Source of the DNA: Gloeothece verrucosa PCC 7822
GTDB lineage: Bacteria; Cyanobacteriota; Cyanobacteriia; Cyanobacteriales; Microcystaceae
Direction: 5' to 3'
NCBI RefSeq assembly: GCF_000147335.1
Contig: NC_014501.1
Coordinates: 4,170,001-4,234,000 of the forward strand
Length of the DNA stretch: 64,000 nucleotides
A program made the position numbers and the translations under genes. Shown in pieces: positions 7,990 through 16,605 of the stretch. The notes below the pieces were generated by a model that saw only the letters and a list, made by a program, of their open reading frames with translations, had not been told where the DNA came from and ran no database searches. Position 1 is the first letter of the stretch; each line of letters opens with the position of its first letter.

Positions 7990-10272
7990 ATGAATAAACG
8001 GTTACAGCCATTAATCTATTTAATTCCCTGGTTCTGTGGGGGATTAGCCTTCACCAGTAGCTATTTGCTAACTGCCAATGCCCTTGCTAATCCTATTGAA
8101 ATAACTCCCTCTGGCGAGAGAAATCGTCACTCTATCTCAGAGTTTCCTTTTGAACAGGATAAAGATGAAAACCTAAAATTAACTACTTTTTCAAAACCTT
8201 TACTCCAAATTGAAAATTCTAATTCCTGTCGAAATTTTACTCTAATTGAAGAAGAACCGCTATCTGCCAATAGTTCTTGTGCCGCAGATTTAGCTGGAGT
8301 ATCTAGTATTTCAGAATATAATTTTGCTACATTACAAACTTTAATTACTCAAGAAAGCACACCTAATAATATTCCCGAATCTCCCAAGAAAACCGAACAA
8401 GATAAACCCGAGAAAGAAAAAGATAAATGGCATTTTAGCTTTCAGCCTTACGCCACCATTCCAGTTACGGCTTATGGTACAGCAACAGCCAGGGGACGTA
8501 CCGTCAGTTATAGCCTATCTCTAGGAGAGTTACTTGATGATTTACGAATGACGGCAAGTGGTCGCGTTGAAGCCTGGAAAGGTCGTTTGGGTTTTATTAT
8601 GGATGGATATTATGTCAGTTTAAAAGGTGTTGATAGTATGGCAAGAACCCGCTCAAGAGTTCCTAATACTATTAATGCTATAAATTTTTTACTCAGTAAA
8701 GATGTTAATACAAACCTTCAAAAAATAGCTAATTCACTTGATAAAAACGTTGATAATTTGCAAAAATTACAAACCTTACAACAAAGTGATGCTATTCAAA
8801 ATTTAGAACAAACAGTTCAGAATTTTAAAGCAACGGCGGGTGCAGATGCCCAAGCTTTACGGGAACTCGAACAAAAAATACAGACTATTAAACAAACAGC
8901 AAGTATCGATGCTGAAGCGTTACGGGAATTAGAGCAAAAATATCAAAATTTTAAAGCTACTGTCAGTCAAGATGCTGAAGCTTTACGAGAACTTGATCAA
9001 AAATATCAAAATTTTAAAGCTACTGTCAGTCAAGATGCTGAAGATTTACGAGAATTAAAACAAAAAGTTCAAAATTTCCAAGATACTGTAGCTCAAGATG
9101 CTGAAACTTTACGAGAAATACAGGAAAAAATTGATAATTTTAAAGATATTGTCGGTCAAGATGGCGAAAGATTCAAGGCTTTAATTTTCAATCTTCAGCA
9201 AGTAGAAGGAATCAACTTAGACCGCCAAGAATTAAAAGAACTTATTACTCTAAATAATCAGGATAGACAAAGATTTCCTATCCAACCCGAATTAAATGAA
9301 CGATTGCAGCAATTTGCCACAAGGCTTGACAATTTAGGGCAGTTACAACAGAATTTAATCTCTTCAAAAGAAGGCTTAGAACAAGCCAGTCAAAAAATTG
9401 ATGAATTAAAAACTTTACAACAAGATATTTTTTCCTTAAATAATCGAGATATACAGAGATTTAATACCAAGGAAAAGTTAGAGACGAAACTTCAAAATAT
9501 TATTACCAAAATAGAAGATTTACAACAGTTACAGCAAGATTTAATCGCCTCAAGAGAACGCCTAGAACAAGCGAGTCAGCAAATCCAAAAACTGCGAGCT
9601 TTACAAGACAGTGGAACTTTACAACAACTCGATACAGAAATTCAAAATGCTAAAACCGTACTGGATCAAAATATTGAATATCTTAATAAGTTAAAACAAT
9701 TTCAAGAAAATAGAGAAGTTCAACAACTCGCTTCAAATTCGGAAACCGAATTACAGTTTGATCAAGGAATCTATGATTTTGCCTTAAGTTATAATCTTGG
9801 CGATCTCCCGATGTATGAACACCTTGATAAACCCTCTAATCAAACATTTCCTCGTATTTGGTTTCAACCGATTGCCGGTGTTCGGCTCAATGATATTAAC
9901 ATCAAAATAGATGAAACAATTAACCTAAAACTATCAAGTAGTTTAATTAAATTTGAGGGAACTTTTCAAGAAACTTTTCAGCAAGGCCGTACCTGGTTTG
10001 ATCCTTTAGTAGGTGGAAAATTAGGAGTACAAATTTCCGAACCTCTTACCCTTTGGGTGCGGGGAGATTATGCCGGTTTTGGTTTAGCCGGGGATACCGA
10101 TTATAGTTGGAATGTTTTCTTTGGAGTAGATTGGTGGATTCGTCGTCATCTTTCCCTCCAATTAGCTTACCGTTTTTATGAAATTAATTATCGAGTGGGA
10201 AGCGGGAATAATGCTTATGGATATTCCCAAAACCTCAATGGCCCATTTATCTCGGCAACATTTCATTTTTAG
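7990..10272 (+). CDS. Outer-membrane beta-barrel protein with inserted coiled-coil repeats
   Basis: 760 residues, recognised by features rather than by a named family. Signal peptide at 1-33 (LIYLIPWFCGG core, ANALAN end). A low-complexity acidic linker follows to about 145. Amphipathic beta strands occupy about 147-218 (WHFSFQPYATIPVTAYGTA, then RLGFIMDGYYVSL). Residues about 230-583 are almost pure coiled coil, including six 21-residue repeats at 268-393 and a 62-residue duplication after it (LNNQDRQRF and LNNRDIQRF copies). From about 590 the barrel resumes (GIYDFALSYNLGDLP, PLVGGKLGVQISEP, LWVRGDYAGFGLAG) and ends in phenylalanine (FISATFHF), as outer-membrane proteins do. So the coil is inserted into a barrel loop or turn. 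First gene of an operon with a lipoprotein and an MscS channel. Confidence 0.8.
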   Translation: MNKRLQPLIYLIPWFCGGLAFTSSYLLTANALANPIEITPSGERNRHSISEFPFEQDKDENLKLTTFSKPLLQIENSNSCRNFTLIEEEPLSANSSCAADLAGVSSISEYNFATLQTLITQESTPNNIPESPKKTEQDKPEKEKDKWHFSFQPYATIPVTAYGTATARGRTVSYSLSLGELLDDLRMTASGRVEAWKGRLGFIMDGYYVSLKGVDSMARTRSRVPNTINAINFLLSKDVNTNLQKIANSLDKNVDNLQKLQTLQQSDAIQNLEQTVQNFKATAGADAQALRELEQKIQTIKQTASIDAEALRELEQKYQNFKATVSQDAEALRELDQKYQNFKATVSQDAEDLRELKQKVQNFQDTVAQDAETLREIQEKIDNFKDIVGQDGERFKALIFNLQQVEGINLDRQELKELITLNNQDRQRFPIQPELNERLQQFATRLDNLGQLQQNLISSKEGLEQASQKIDELKTLQQDIFSLNNRDIQRFNTKEKLETKLQNIITKIEDLQQLQQDLIASRERLEQASQQIQKLRALQDSGTLQQLDTEIQNAKTVLDQNIEYLNKLKQFQENREVQQLASNSETELQFDQGIYDFALSYNLGDLPMYEHLDKPSNQTFPRIWFQPIAGVRLNDINIKIDETINLKLSSSLIKFEGTFQETFQQGRTWFDPLVGGKLGVQISEPLTLWVRGDYAGFGLAGDTDYSWNVFFGVDWWIRRHLSLQLAYRFYEINYRVGSGNNAYGYSQNLNGPFISATFHF
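8791..9168 (+). repeat. Six tandem 63-bp (21-codon) coiled-coil repeats
   Basis: Six in-frame units of exactly 63 bp inside the outer-membrane gene (boundaries 8791, 8854, 8917, 8980, 9043, 9106). Each codes three heptads with the core LRELEQKxQNFK then T, a few residues, and QDAE. Units 3 and 4 (8917-9042) are close to identical in DNA, including ten-codon identical runs, which points to recent unit duplication; outer units are more diverged. Confidence 0.9.
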
Positions 10273-10290
10273 CTAAGGCTTGAGGATAGT

Positions 10291-11523
10291 ATGATCAAAA
10301 AATTTACCAAAAGATTTTTAATAACAGTCTTATTATTGTTGCTAACTTCTTGTAGTCTAGATTCTTTAGCTCAAATCTTTAATGAGCAAGGAGAACTGTT
10401 AATTAGCTATTCTTTTCAAGGTCACCTTGCCGAGATGCTCAACCGTTCTTTTCAAGAATTTCAACAATTAAATTCAGGCGTTCAAATTGTTAGTCAGTAT
10501 TGGCCTCAAAATCAACTTAAATCACAATTTATCAAACAGGCAAAAGACGGCCTTGGCCCTAGTATAATTATTGATTTTGCTCAAGAAATGCCAGACCTCA
10601 TTAAAGCGGAGGTAATTTCACCGATAGATGAAAAAAATATTGATTTATCTGTTTACCTTAGCCAAACTTTAACACAAATTCGTTATCGGACGAAAATTTA
10701 TGGTTTACCCTTGGGTTCTCAAATACAAGTGCTTTGTTATAACCAAGCGTTACTTAAACCATCACAGCAGACAAAAGATACCAGTTTAATTCGACCTCCG
10801 ACCCGCTTAGAAGAACTTTTAGAACAAGCTAAAAAAGGCTATTCAGTGGGTATGGTTTCGACTTTTGAAGATACCTTTTGGGGAATGGGGATTTTTGATG
10901 CTCAATGGTTTAATAGTCAAGGATTAATTATGCCCGTGAAACTTCAAAACTGGGCTAAATGGTTACAGTGGCTCAAAAAAGCTGAAAACTTGCCCAACTT
11001 TACTTTAATAGGACAGCGAAATCTTCTTCATTCGGCTTTTGCTGACGGTAAATTAGTTTACTATATTTGTAACTCAACTGAAATTGATGATTTAAAAAAT
11101 GAATTAAAAGATAATTTACGTATTGCTCCTCTTCCATCTGAACTAGACAGACCTGCTACGCCTCTACTTTATACCAGAATTATCATGTTGAATCATAGTT
11201 CTAATCCAGACGAGATACGTCTAGCTTTACAATTAGCAGAATTTTGGGCTAACCCTGAACAGCAAATTCAAGGTATTGTTCAATCTCAGGCTTTTGTTCC
11301 TATTACTCAAAATGTTGCAATAGATCCTGATATATTCCCAATAGAAGCAACCTTAATACAACAATCGAAAACTGCTGTTGCTATTCCTATAAATGCTATG
11401 GAAAAAATCATGCCGATTTTTGAACAGGCAAATATTTTATATAAAAAAGCACTCTTAGGAAATATAACACCTGAAGAAGCCGCTTTTAAATTAACTCAAA
11501 TTGCCAAAGCACAAATGCCCTAG
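10291..11523 (+). CDS. Extracellular solute-binding lipoprotein (ABC family 1-like)
   Basis: 410 residues. The N-terminus is a lipoprotein signal, positive KKFTKRF then a leucine-rich core and lipobox LLTSC with cysteine at residue 21, so the mature protein is lipid-anchored. The rest resembles sugar-type solute-binding proteins: LLISYSFQGHLAEMLNRSF, IYGLPLGSQIQVLCYN, FADGKLVYYICNSTE and a C-terminal helical part with FWANPEQQ. No permease or ATPase gene is near, so it may not serve ABC import. It is 18 bp after the barrel gene with a GAGG ribosome-binding site, and 20 bp before the MscS gene, indicating one transcript. Confidence 0.75.
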   Translation: MIKKFTKRFLITVLLLLLTSCSLDSLAQIFNEQGELLISYSFQGHLAEMLNRSFQEFQQLNSGVQIVSQYWPQNQLKSQFIKQAKDGLGPSIIIDFAQEMPDLIKAEVISPIDEKNIDLSVYLSQTLTQIRYRTKIYGLPLGSQIQVLCYNQALLKPSQQTKDTSLIRPPTRLEELLEQAKKGYSVGMVSTFEDTFWGMGIFDAQWFNSQGLIMPVKLQNWAKWLQWLKKAENLPNFTLIGQRNLLHSAFADGKLVYYICNSTEIDDLKNELKDNLRIAPLPSELDRPATPLLYTRIIMLNHSSNPDEIRLALQLAEFWANPEQQIQGIVQSQAFVPITQNVAIDPDIFPIEATLIQQSKTAVAIPINAMEKIMPIFEQANILYKKALLGNITPEEAAFKLTQIAKAQMP

Positions 11524-11543
11524 TCAGCTTAGAGGAATAAAAA

Positions 11544-12890
11544 ATGTTGAGCCAAAATCATTTACCTACCTTATCAGATGTTATTATTAAGCAAACTCTC
11601 TTTTTAAAACGTTCTGACATTCAACATCAATTACTGGCCATTACGCTTTCTTTAGTTATCAGTTGGCTTTTATCTAAATGGTTTTGGCGTTGGTTACAAA
11701 AAACTTTCCCCCAAGCAACAGCATTCATTTGGAATGATGCTAGATTACCTCTGGGCCAGTATCTAGCTATGCTTATAGAAGAACTTGGTTTTCCTCTTAT
11801 TAGCCTCATAGCACTTAATTTAAGCCAAATTATTTTTATTACTCTAAATTATACGAGGGGACTTTTAACGACGGCAATAACATTAATGTGTATTTATTTA
11901 TTTTATCGCTTTTTCCTAGCTTCTTTGTATGCTACATTTTCTATGGCTGCCGTCCGAGAATACCATTATCGCCTTTTAGCACCTTTGGGTTGTATTTTTA
12001 TTTTAGGAACGATTGTTAATCTGTATGATAGTGTAGAACAATTAGCCCAAATCTCAGTTTTAACATTATTTAATAGCTCAATTACTTTGGGCAATATATT
12101 TATTCTTATAGCGGGTTTATATTTTTGGATGACGGTAGTAATTTTTCTAGAAAAGTTAGTTCATATTTTTCTAGGTAATCGGCCTCAAATAGATTCAGGT
12201 TCACTTGAAGCAAGTTTATTACTCATTCGCTATTTTTTGATTGCCCTGGGAATAGTTGTCATTTTAGGCTATATTGGGGTGAATGGAACGGCTTTAGCCG
12301 CTATTACTGGGGGGTTATCTGTTGGTATTGGCTTTGGCTTACAACAGGTCGTTAGTAATTTTATTAGTGGATTTATTTTATTATTTGAAAAAGTATTAAA
12401 ACCGGGTGATATTATTAGTATAGACAATCAAGTATGTGAGGTAACAAAGTTAGGTATTCGAGCGACTACTGTAAAAATGGCAACTGATAACTCGGAAAAA
12501 ATCATTCCTAATCAGAAATTTTTTACCTCCGATTTAACGACATATACAGGAAGTGATCGCTTAGTCAGTTGTTCGATCGTTATCGGAGTAGGCTATAGTT
12601 CAAAGACCAAACAAGTTATGGAACTTTTACTTCAAGTTGCTGATACTCATCCTCAAGTTCTCAAAAATCCTGCTCCTCTCGTTTTTTTTGTTAACTTCGG
12701 GGATTCAAGTTTAAATTTTGAATTGAAGATTTGGATAAATTGGTTAAATGATATCAATACTAGAAAACAAATTATTAGTGATTTATGCTGTTTAATATTA
12801 GAAACCTTCTCTAAACATAAAATAGAAATTCCTTTTCCGCAAATCGAGGTTCATATTGATCAAATTCGGAGTCATGCCAATTCTTTGTGA
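11544..12890 (+). CDS. MscS-family mechanosensitive ion channel
   Basis: 448 residues. About five to six membrane segments in the first 280 residues, then the pore-lining helix with its alternating small residues at about 249-275 (ALAAITGGLSVGIGFGLQQ) followed by NFISGFILLFEKVLKPGDII, the signature of MscS proteins. The beta domain follows (VCEVTKLGIRATTVKM, IIPNQKFF) and a C-terminal alpha/beta vestibule to about 440. Inner-membrane channel opening on membrane tension. Last gene of the operon; GAGG ribosome-binding site upstream of the ATG. Its pairing with an outer-membrane barrel and lipoprotein is unusual. Confidence 0.9.
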   Translation: MLSQNHLPTLSDVIIKQTLFLKRSDIQHQLLAITLSLVISWLLSKWFWRWLQKTFPQATAFIWNDARLPLGQYLAMLIEELGFPLISLIALNLSQIIFITLNYTRGLLTTAITLMCIYLFYRFFLASLYATFSMAAVREYHYRLLAPLGCIFILGTIVNLYDSVEQLAQISVLTLFNSSITLGNIFILIAGLYFWMTVVIFLEKLVHIFLGNRPQIDSGSLEASLLLIRYFLIALGIVVILGYIGVNGTALAAITGGLSVGIGFGLQQVVSNFISGFILLFEKVLKPGDIISIDNQVCEVTKLGIRATTVKMATDNSEKIIPNQKFFTSDLTTYTGSDRLVSCSIVIGVGYSSKTKQVMELLLQVADTHPQVLKNPAPLVFFVNFGDSSLNFELKIWINWLNDINTRKQIISDLCCLILETFSKHKIEIPFPQIEVHIDQIRSHANSL

Positions 12891-12977
12891 AGATGCCCTA
12901 AACTAAGAAAAGCAATTTGATCTATCCTATAGTCACATATATCTTAACAATAAGTAGTGTGTTACAAAAGTATTTTT

Positions 12978-13048
12978 GGTGGGTTACGGCGCGGATCAAA
13001 TATTATCGGTTTTTTATCCAAATCATCCCCGCACCTAACCCACCCTAC
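12978..13048. repeat. MITE-like palindromic repeat, copy A
   Basis: A 71-bp element with terminal arms ggtgggttacggc and gcacctaacccacc (imperfect inverted repeat) ending ccctac. The same arms occur twice more at 59086-59153 and 59278-59345, with a diverged central region. It lies between the convergent MscS and GT39-like genes, where it can also fold as a bidirectional terminator. Confidence 0.8.
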
Positions 13049-13090
13049 AATTTATAATTTTTTCTTATCACCATAAGGACAGGAGATCGC

Positions 13091-13118
13091 TAATGACTAA
13101 TAACTAATGACTACTGAC
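13091..13118 (-). repeat. Heptad repeat spanning the stop codon of the GT39-like gene
   Basis: Plus strand reads taatgac-taataac-taatgac-tactgac, four 7-base units. On the coding strand of the gene ending at 13104 this is a TTAGTCA-type repeat, and the gene's TAG stop is inside it. Confidence 0.75.
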
Positions 13119-14954
13119 ATATAAATCAAAATAAGTTTTATTCATGATTTGTCGTCTAACCGATGTTTTTTTGATAGCGCAGACAGCTATTATTCCTTGT
13201 TTTTGGGTAAGCTGTTCACTATTGATAATTAAACCGAACATTTGTCCGTTTTTTAAATTGATTTTTTGAATATAAGTTGTATTGGGATTGACTTGAGTCA
13301 GTTCTTCGGCGATTTTTTGATAATAGGGATGAATCGATGATGCTGCGGCTCGAAAATCCGATAAACGTATATTAGGGATATTCGTTTGTTTAAGAGTGGC
13401 ATCAGCAAGAAAATTAAGATTAGAACCAGGACTATTGCGAAAATATAAGGCTTCTGTAGCGGCAGAACAAGGGATTTCTGAAAATTGAGCCGCTTGACTC
13501 AATAGTTTAGTGGTAATAGGTCCCAATAAAGTCAAACTTGCTAGAGCAATAGCAAAAATACATAAACCTAATGAATATGTTTTATCTGAAGGCGTTTTTA
13601 AGAAAAAATTTAACTTAAATTGATGAGCAATAAAAGATAATCCCAAGGCAGGAAAAAGAGAAAAAAAGGGAATCGTGGCGGCATAAGGTCTTATCAAAGC
13701 ATCCCAAGGAGGAACAAAAGGCACAGAGATTAATACCCCAACAGCTACCCAAAGCATTAGGGATGCTATGGCAGAATTTCGTTGTTGATAAAAGTTAAAT
13801 AAAGCTACCAGACTTAACAGTTTTAAAATTCCATTTAGCAGAGGGCTGAGAAGATAAGAAAAAATAAAGTTATCCCAAATAAAGATTTTCCAAGCTTTTA
13901 ATAAACTGCCGCCTAAAATTAAAGGATTATCTCGAAAAGCTTTCCAGGCTAATAGATAGATTTTATCTTGACGTTCTTCACTATTTAAGTTGAGGAGTTC
14001 GGGATAATCAAGTAAAACACTATCCCACATTCCCCCGACGGCTAAACCATAAACAGTATAGGCAAAATTTCCATTACTTAAAGCATCAGGAGCGGCGGTT
14101 ACTTTGAAGACAATAGAATTAATAATAAACCCTAATAAAACCACACTGACTCCGCCCAAAAAAAACTTACTAGAAAACCTAGATTCTCCTCGAAAAAATA
14201 GAGTTCCCCAACCAATCAAAGCCGGTAAAATTAAAAAGGCTCCGGCACGAGTATTTAAGGCTAAGGTAAGTAAAAATATTCCTAACAAGGATAAATTAAT
14301 TTTCTGATTCGTTGCACCTCGCCAAAGCAGCGCTGTCCCCACTGTCCCCAGGGCTAACCCTAAGTTTTCGGTCATGATTCGTCCGATATAGAATCGGTAA
14401 TATAAAATGATGATTGTCAATGATAATACAGCGATAAATGTTCCGTGAGTTCGTCGAATTTCACGAGTAAAGTAAAAACAACTAATCGCTGTAATTAGGG
14501 CAAAAATCGCTAAGGTGACTTGTAAATTCTGCCCTGTTATTCCTAAAAGAGTCGCTAATACTCCATGAGCTAAAGGCCGCCACGATGCTATTTCTAAAAA
14601 AGGATATCCTTCTAATAACCGTAGGGCGCTTTCATAATAGTCTTGAGCATCACTAACCGGCAATAATCCACCCAGAATAAAAGTGCTACTCTCGGCCCTA
14701 CGCCAAATACTTGATAATAATATACTAAAAATCACAAGCGTGGTGCTAAAACTGCTTAATACTCCTATCCATCCCGAGGGACGGTAAGCTAAATATAAGA
14801 CTAGAATAATGATTATAAAAAGAAAGGTAGAATCATTGGATAATAAGAGGGGATAAATTAGACTCGGTATTCCTATTGTTAATACTCCTGAGTAAAGGAA
14901 TAGTCCAAACAGAAAAATAATTGCTGAGTAAAGTAAAAGTTTTGGTGATGGCAT
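13104..14954 (-). CDS. Polytopic membrane protein, GT39/ArnT-like glycosyltransferase
   Basis: 616 residues with about a dozen hydrophobic segments in the first 480 residues, then a soluble tail of about 130 residues. The layout (early extramembrane loop with YYESALRLLEGYPFLE and WRPLAHGVLATLLG, many helices, C-terminal periplasmic part) resembles polyprenyl-phosphate-sugar-dependent glycosyltransferases of the GT39/ArnT type, but I do not see a decisive family motif, so substrate is unknown. ATG at 14952-14954. It is the last gene of a minus-strand group with two methyltransferases and a methyltransferase-glycosyltransferase fusion, which supports a role in glycan or lipid-linked sugar assembly. 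Confidence 0.6.
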   Translation of the reverse strand: MPSPKLLLYSAIIFLFGLFLYSGVLTIGIPSLIYPLLLSNDSTFLFIIIILVLYLAYRPSGWIGVLSSFSTTLVIFSILLSSIWRRAESSTFILGGLLPVSDAQDYYESALRLLEGYPFLEIASWRPLAHGVLATLLGITGQNLQVTLAIFALITAISCFYFTREIRRTHGTFIAVLSLTIIILYYRFYIGRIMTENLGLALGTVGTALLWRGATNQKINLSLLGIFLLTLALNTRAGAFLILPALIGWGTLFFRGESRFSSKFFLGGVSVVLLGFIINSIVFKVTAAPDALSNGNFAYTVYGLAVGGMWDSVLLDYPELLNLNSEERQDKIYLLAWKAFRDNPLILGGSLLKAWKIFIWDNFIFSYLLSPLLNGILKLLSLVALFNFYQQRNSAIASLMLWVAVGVLISVPFVPPWDALIRPYAATIPFFSLFPALGLSFIAHQFKLNFFLKTPSDKTYSLGLCIFAIALASLTLLGPITTKLLSQAAQFSEIPCSAATEALYFRNSPGSNLNFLADATLKQTNIPNIRLSDFRAAASSIHPYYQKIAEELTQVNPNTTYIQKINLKNGQMFGLIINSEQLTQKQGIIAVCAIKKTSVRRQIMNKTYFDLYVSSH

Positions 14955-15032
14955 TGAGATTGATTAAAGTTTAGTGGGTTTCGCGCAAAGGAGCAAAGAA
15001 GAATTCCTTGGACTGCGGCTTTTTCAAGAGGT

Positions 15033-15866
15033 CTATAAAGAGGATTTTTCTCTCAGTTCTTTTTTAGAGAGAAGTAGGTCTATATATCCTCGTTTTTTAA
15101 CTAGAGTATCTAGGAGTTTTCTGTCGGCTTTTGCTAGGTTTCCTCGTTGGGAAAGGATATATATATAATAATTTTTGTCTCTAAAAAATTGTAGAAGTTC
15201 TGCTGAATCAAAACCTAACTCAGACAGACTACTGGGCATATATTCTAAAGCAATGATGGCATCTGGATTAGCCATAAGGGTTTTTTCCATTCCTCGACAA
15301 ACTGCTAATTCATAACCTTGAACATCAATTTTCATGAATTTGATTGCCGCATTTTCTAGTCTAGACTCGACAAAATGATCAATAGAGCAAATAGAAACAG
15401 CCGAAACTTTTTTCAAGTCTATGCCGGTTTTTTGGTATTCTGGAGTAACAATTTTATGATCCCCATGATGGTTGTCATTATGCCATAAATTGACGAGTCC
15501 TTCTCTTTCTCCAACGGCTGATTGAATGGCAATAATCTTTTCTATTTGATGATTAAATTTGATAATTTCTTGCAAACTATTAAAATTTTTTTCGTCTGGT
15601 TCAAAAGCATATATTTTAAATTCTGGCGCAATCACTTTGGCAAAAATTGTGGCAGTGTAACCTATATTAGCTCCCACGTCTAAAATATGGCCGCCTCGGA
15701 AAAGTTCGGGATATTTTTGAGTTAGTCCAAAAAAAGGGTCTTCAAAATATTGTTTATAGAGAAAGTAAGCAAAATAAAAGATTTTTTTCAACCAAATTCT
15801 CTTGAATAGTCCGCTTTTGTTAACTAAACTATAAATTAATAAAAGTAAATTTTGTAGGATTTTCAT
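15033..15866 (-). CDS. FkbM-family SAM-dependent methyltransferase
   Basis: 277 residues using the ATG at 15864-15866. The SAM-binding motif is ILDVGANIGYTA, followed by IYAFEPDEKNF; later IKFMKIDVQGYEL is the FkbM-specific acidic motif. FkbM proteins O-methylate sugars or polyketides. A longer frame exists to 15905, but the ATG at 15866 overlaps the stop of the upstream methyltransferase as ATGA, a typical translational-coupling arrangement, so I prefer it. Probably methylates a hydroxyl on the glycan made by this cluster; that role is inference. Confidence 0.85.
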   Translation of the reverse strand: MKILQNLLLLIYSLVNKSGLFKRIWLKKIFYFAYFLYKQYFEDPFFGLTQKYPELFRGGHILDVGANIGYTATIFAKVIAPEFKIYAFEPDEKNFNSLQEIIKFNHQIEKIIAIQSAVGEREGLVNLWHNDNHHGDHKIVTPEYQKTGIDLKKVSAVSICSIDHFVESRLENAAIKFMKIDVQGYELAVCRGMEKTLMANPDAIIALEYMPSSLSELGFDSAELLQFFRDKNYYIYILSQRGNLAKADRKLLDTLVKKRGYIDLLLSKKELREKSSL

Positions 15867-16585
15867 TTTTTTTCTAAAACGACTAAAACCCGAAAAGCAA
15901 ACCAATTGCTGGCAAAAGAGAGCGCGTTCTCTAAAGCTAAGACCGGCTTTAAAAGCTTAATAGGTAACCGAGAGGGGTTTTCAAATCCACCACTAAGAGG
16001 ATAGGCAAAAAAAGCTAGACGACGATGATAAATTTTCTTAAAGTCGGGATATTTTTCTTTAAATGAATTATAGTTTTTTTCAAATAAAATAGTAGCAAAA
16101 GCTTGGTTAGCATCAAAAGGTTTTCGGTCTTGAGAAGGTTCAACCCAAGCTAAAGGATTTTGCTTAAAGTCCACAGGTTCCGGATGGAAAAAATGATAAA
16201 TTGGCCAAGAGACTAGAGATATATAAGGTTCCATCATCGCGACTCGACCACCCGGACGCAGCACTCGCAAAGCTTCATTAAAAAATAGCGTGACATTTTC
16301 AATATGATGCAACACATCAAACATGACAATATTATCAAAACTTTCCTCCTCAAAAGGCAAATCTTGAGCATCAGCTACTACATCAATCCAGGGTAAGGGC
16401 ATAATATCAGTAGAGATAACATTGGGATAAAATTCTTGAAAATTTCCGGTTCCTCCACCCAATTCTAGTGTATTTCCTGGCTTTAACTGTGTCGTTATCT
16501 CTTCATACCAGCGTCTATATAGTTCTCGGATAATAGGCTTTTTTTCCCAGATAGCGCGATGATTTTTTAAAATCTCTTCTGACAT
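15863..16585 (-). CDS. Class I SAM-dependent methyltransferase (Methyltransf_11 type)
   Basis: 240 residues. Motif I is TLELGGGTGNF (about residues 39-49), motif II/III VVADAQDLPF, then FDNIVMFDVLHHI and the post-motif VLRPGGRVAMMEP. Similar genes sit in O-antigen or exopolysaccharide loci. A strong GGGGGAG ribosome-binding site precedes the ATG at 16583-16585. Its TGA shares bases with the start of the FkbM gene, and it begins 20 bp after the fusion gene, so all three are translated from one message. Confidence 0.85.
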   Translation of the reverse strand: MSEEILKNHRAIWEKKPIIRELYRRWYEEITTQLKPGNTLELGGGTGNFQEFYPNVISTDIMPLPWIDVVADAQDLPFEEESFDNIVMFDVLHHIENVTLFFNEALRVLRPGGRVAMMEPYISLVSWPIYHFFHPEPVDFKQNPLAWVEPSQDRKPFDANQAFATILFEKNYNSFKEKYPDFKKIYHRRLAFFAYPLSGGFENPSRLPIKLLKPVLALENALSFASNWFAFRVLVVLEKK

Positions 16586-16605
16586 TTTCGCTCCCCCTTT
16601 TGAGA

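Noticed and set aside
15867..15905. Longer start for the FkbM gene
   Set aside because: The shorter start makes an ATGA overlap with the upstream gene, a typical coupling arrangement; the extra 13 residues lie inside the other gene.
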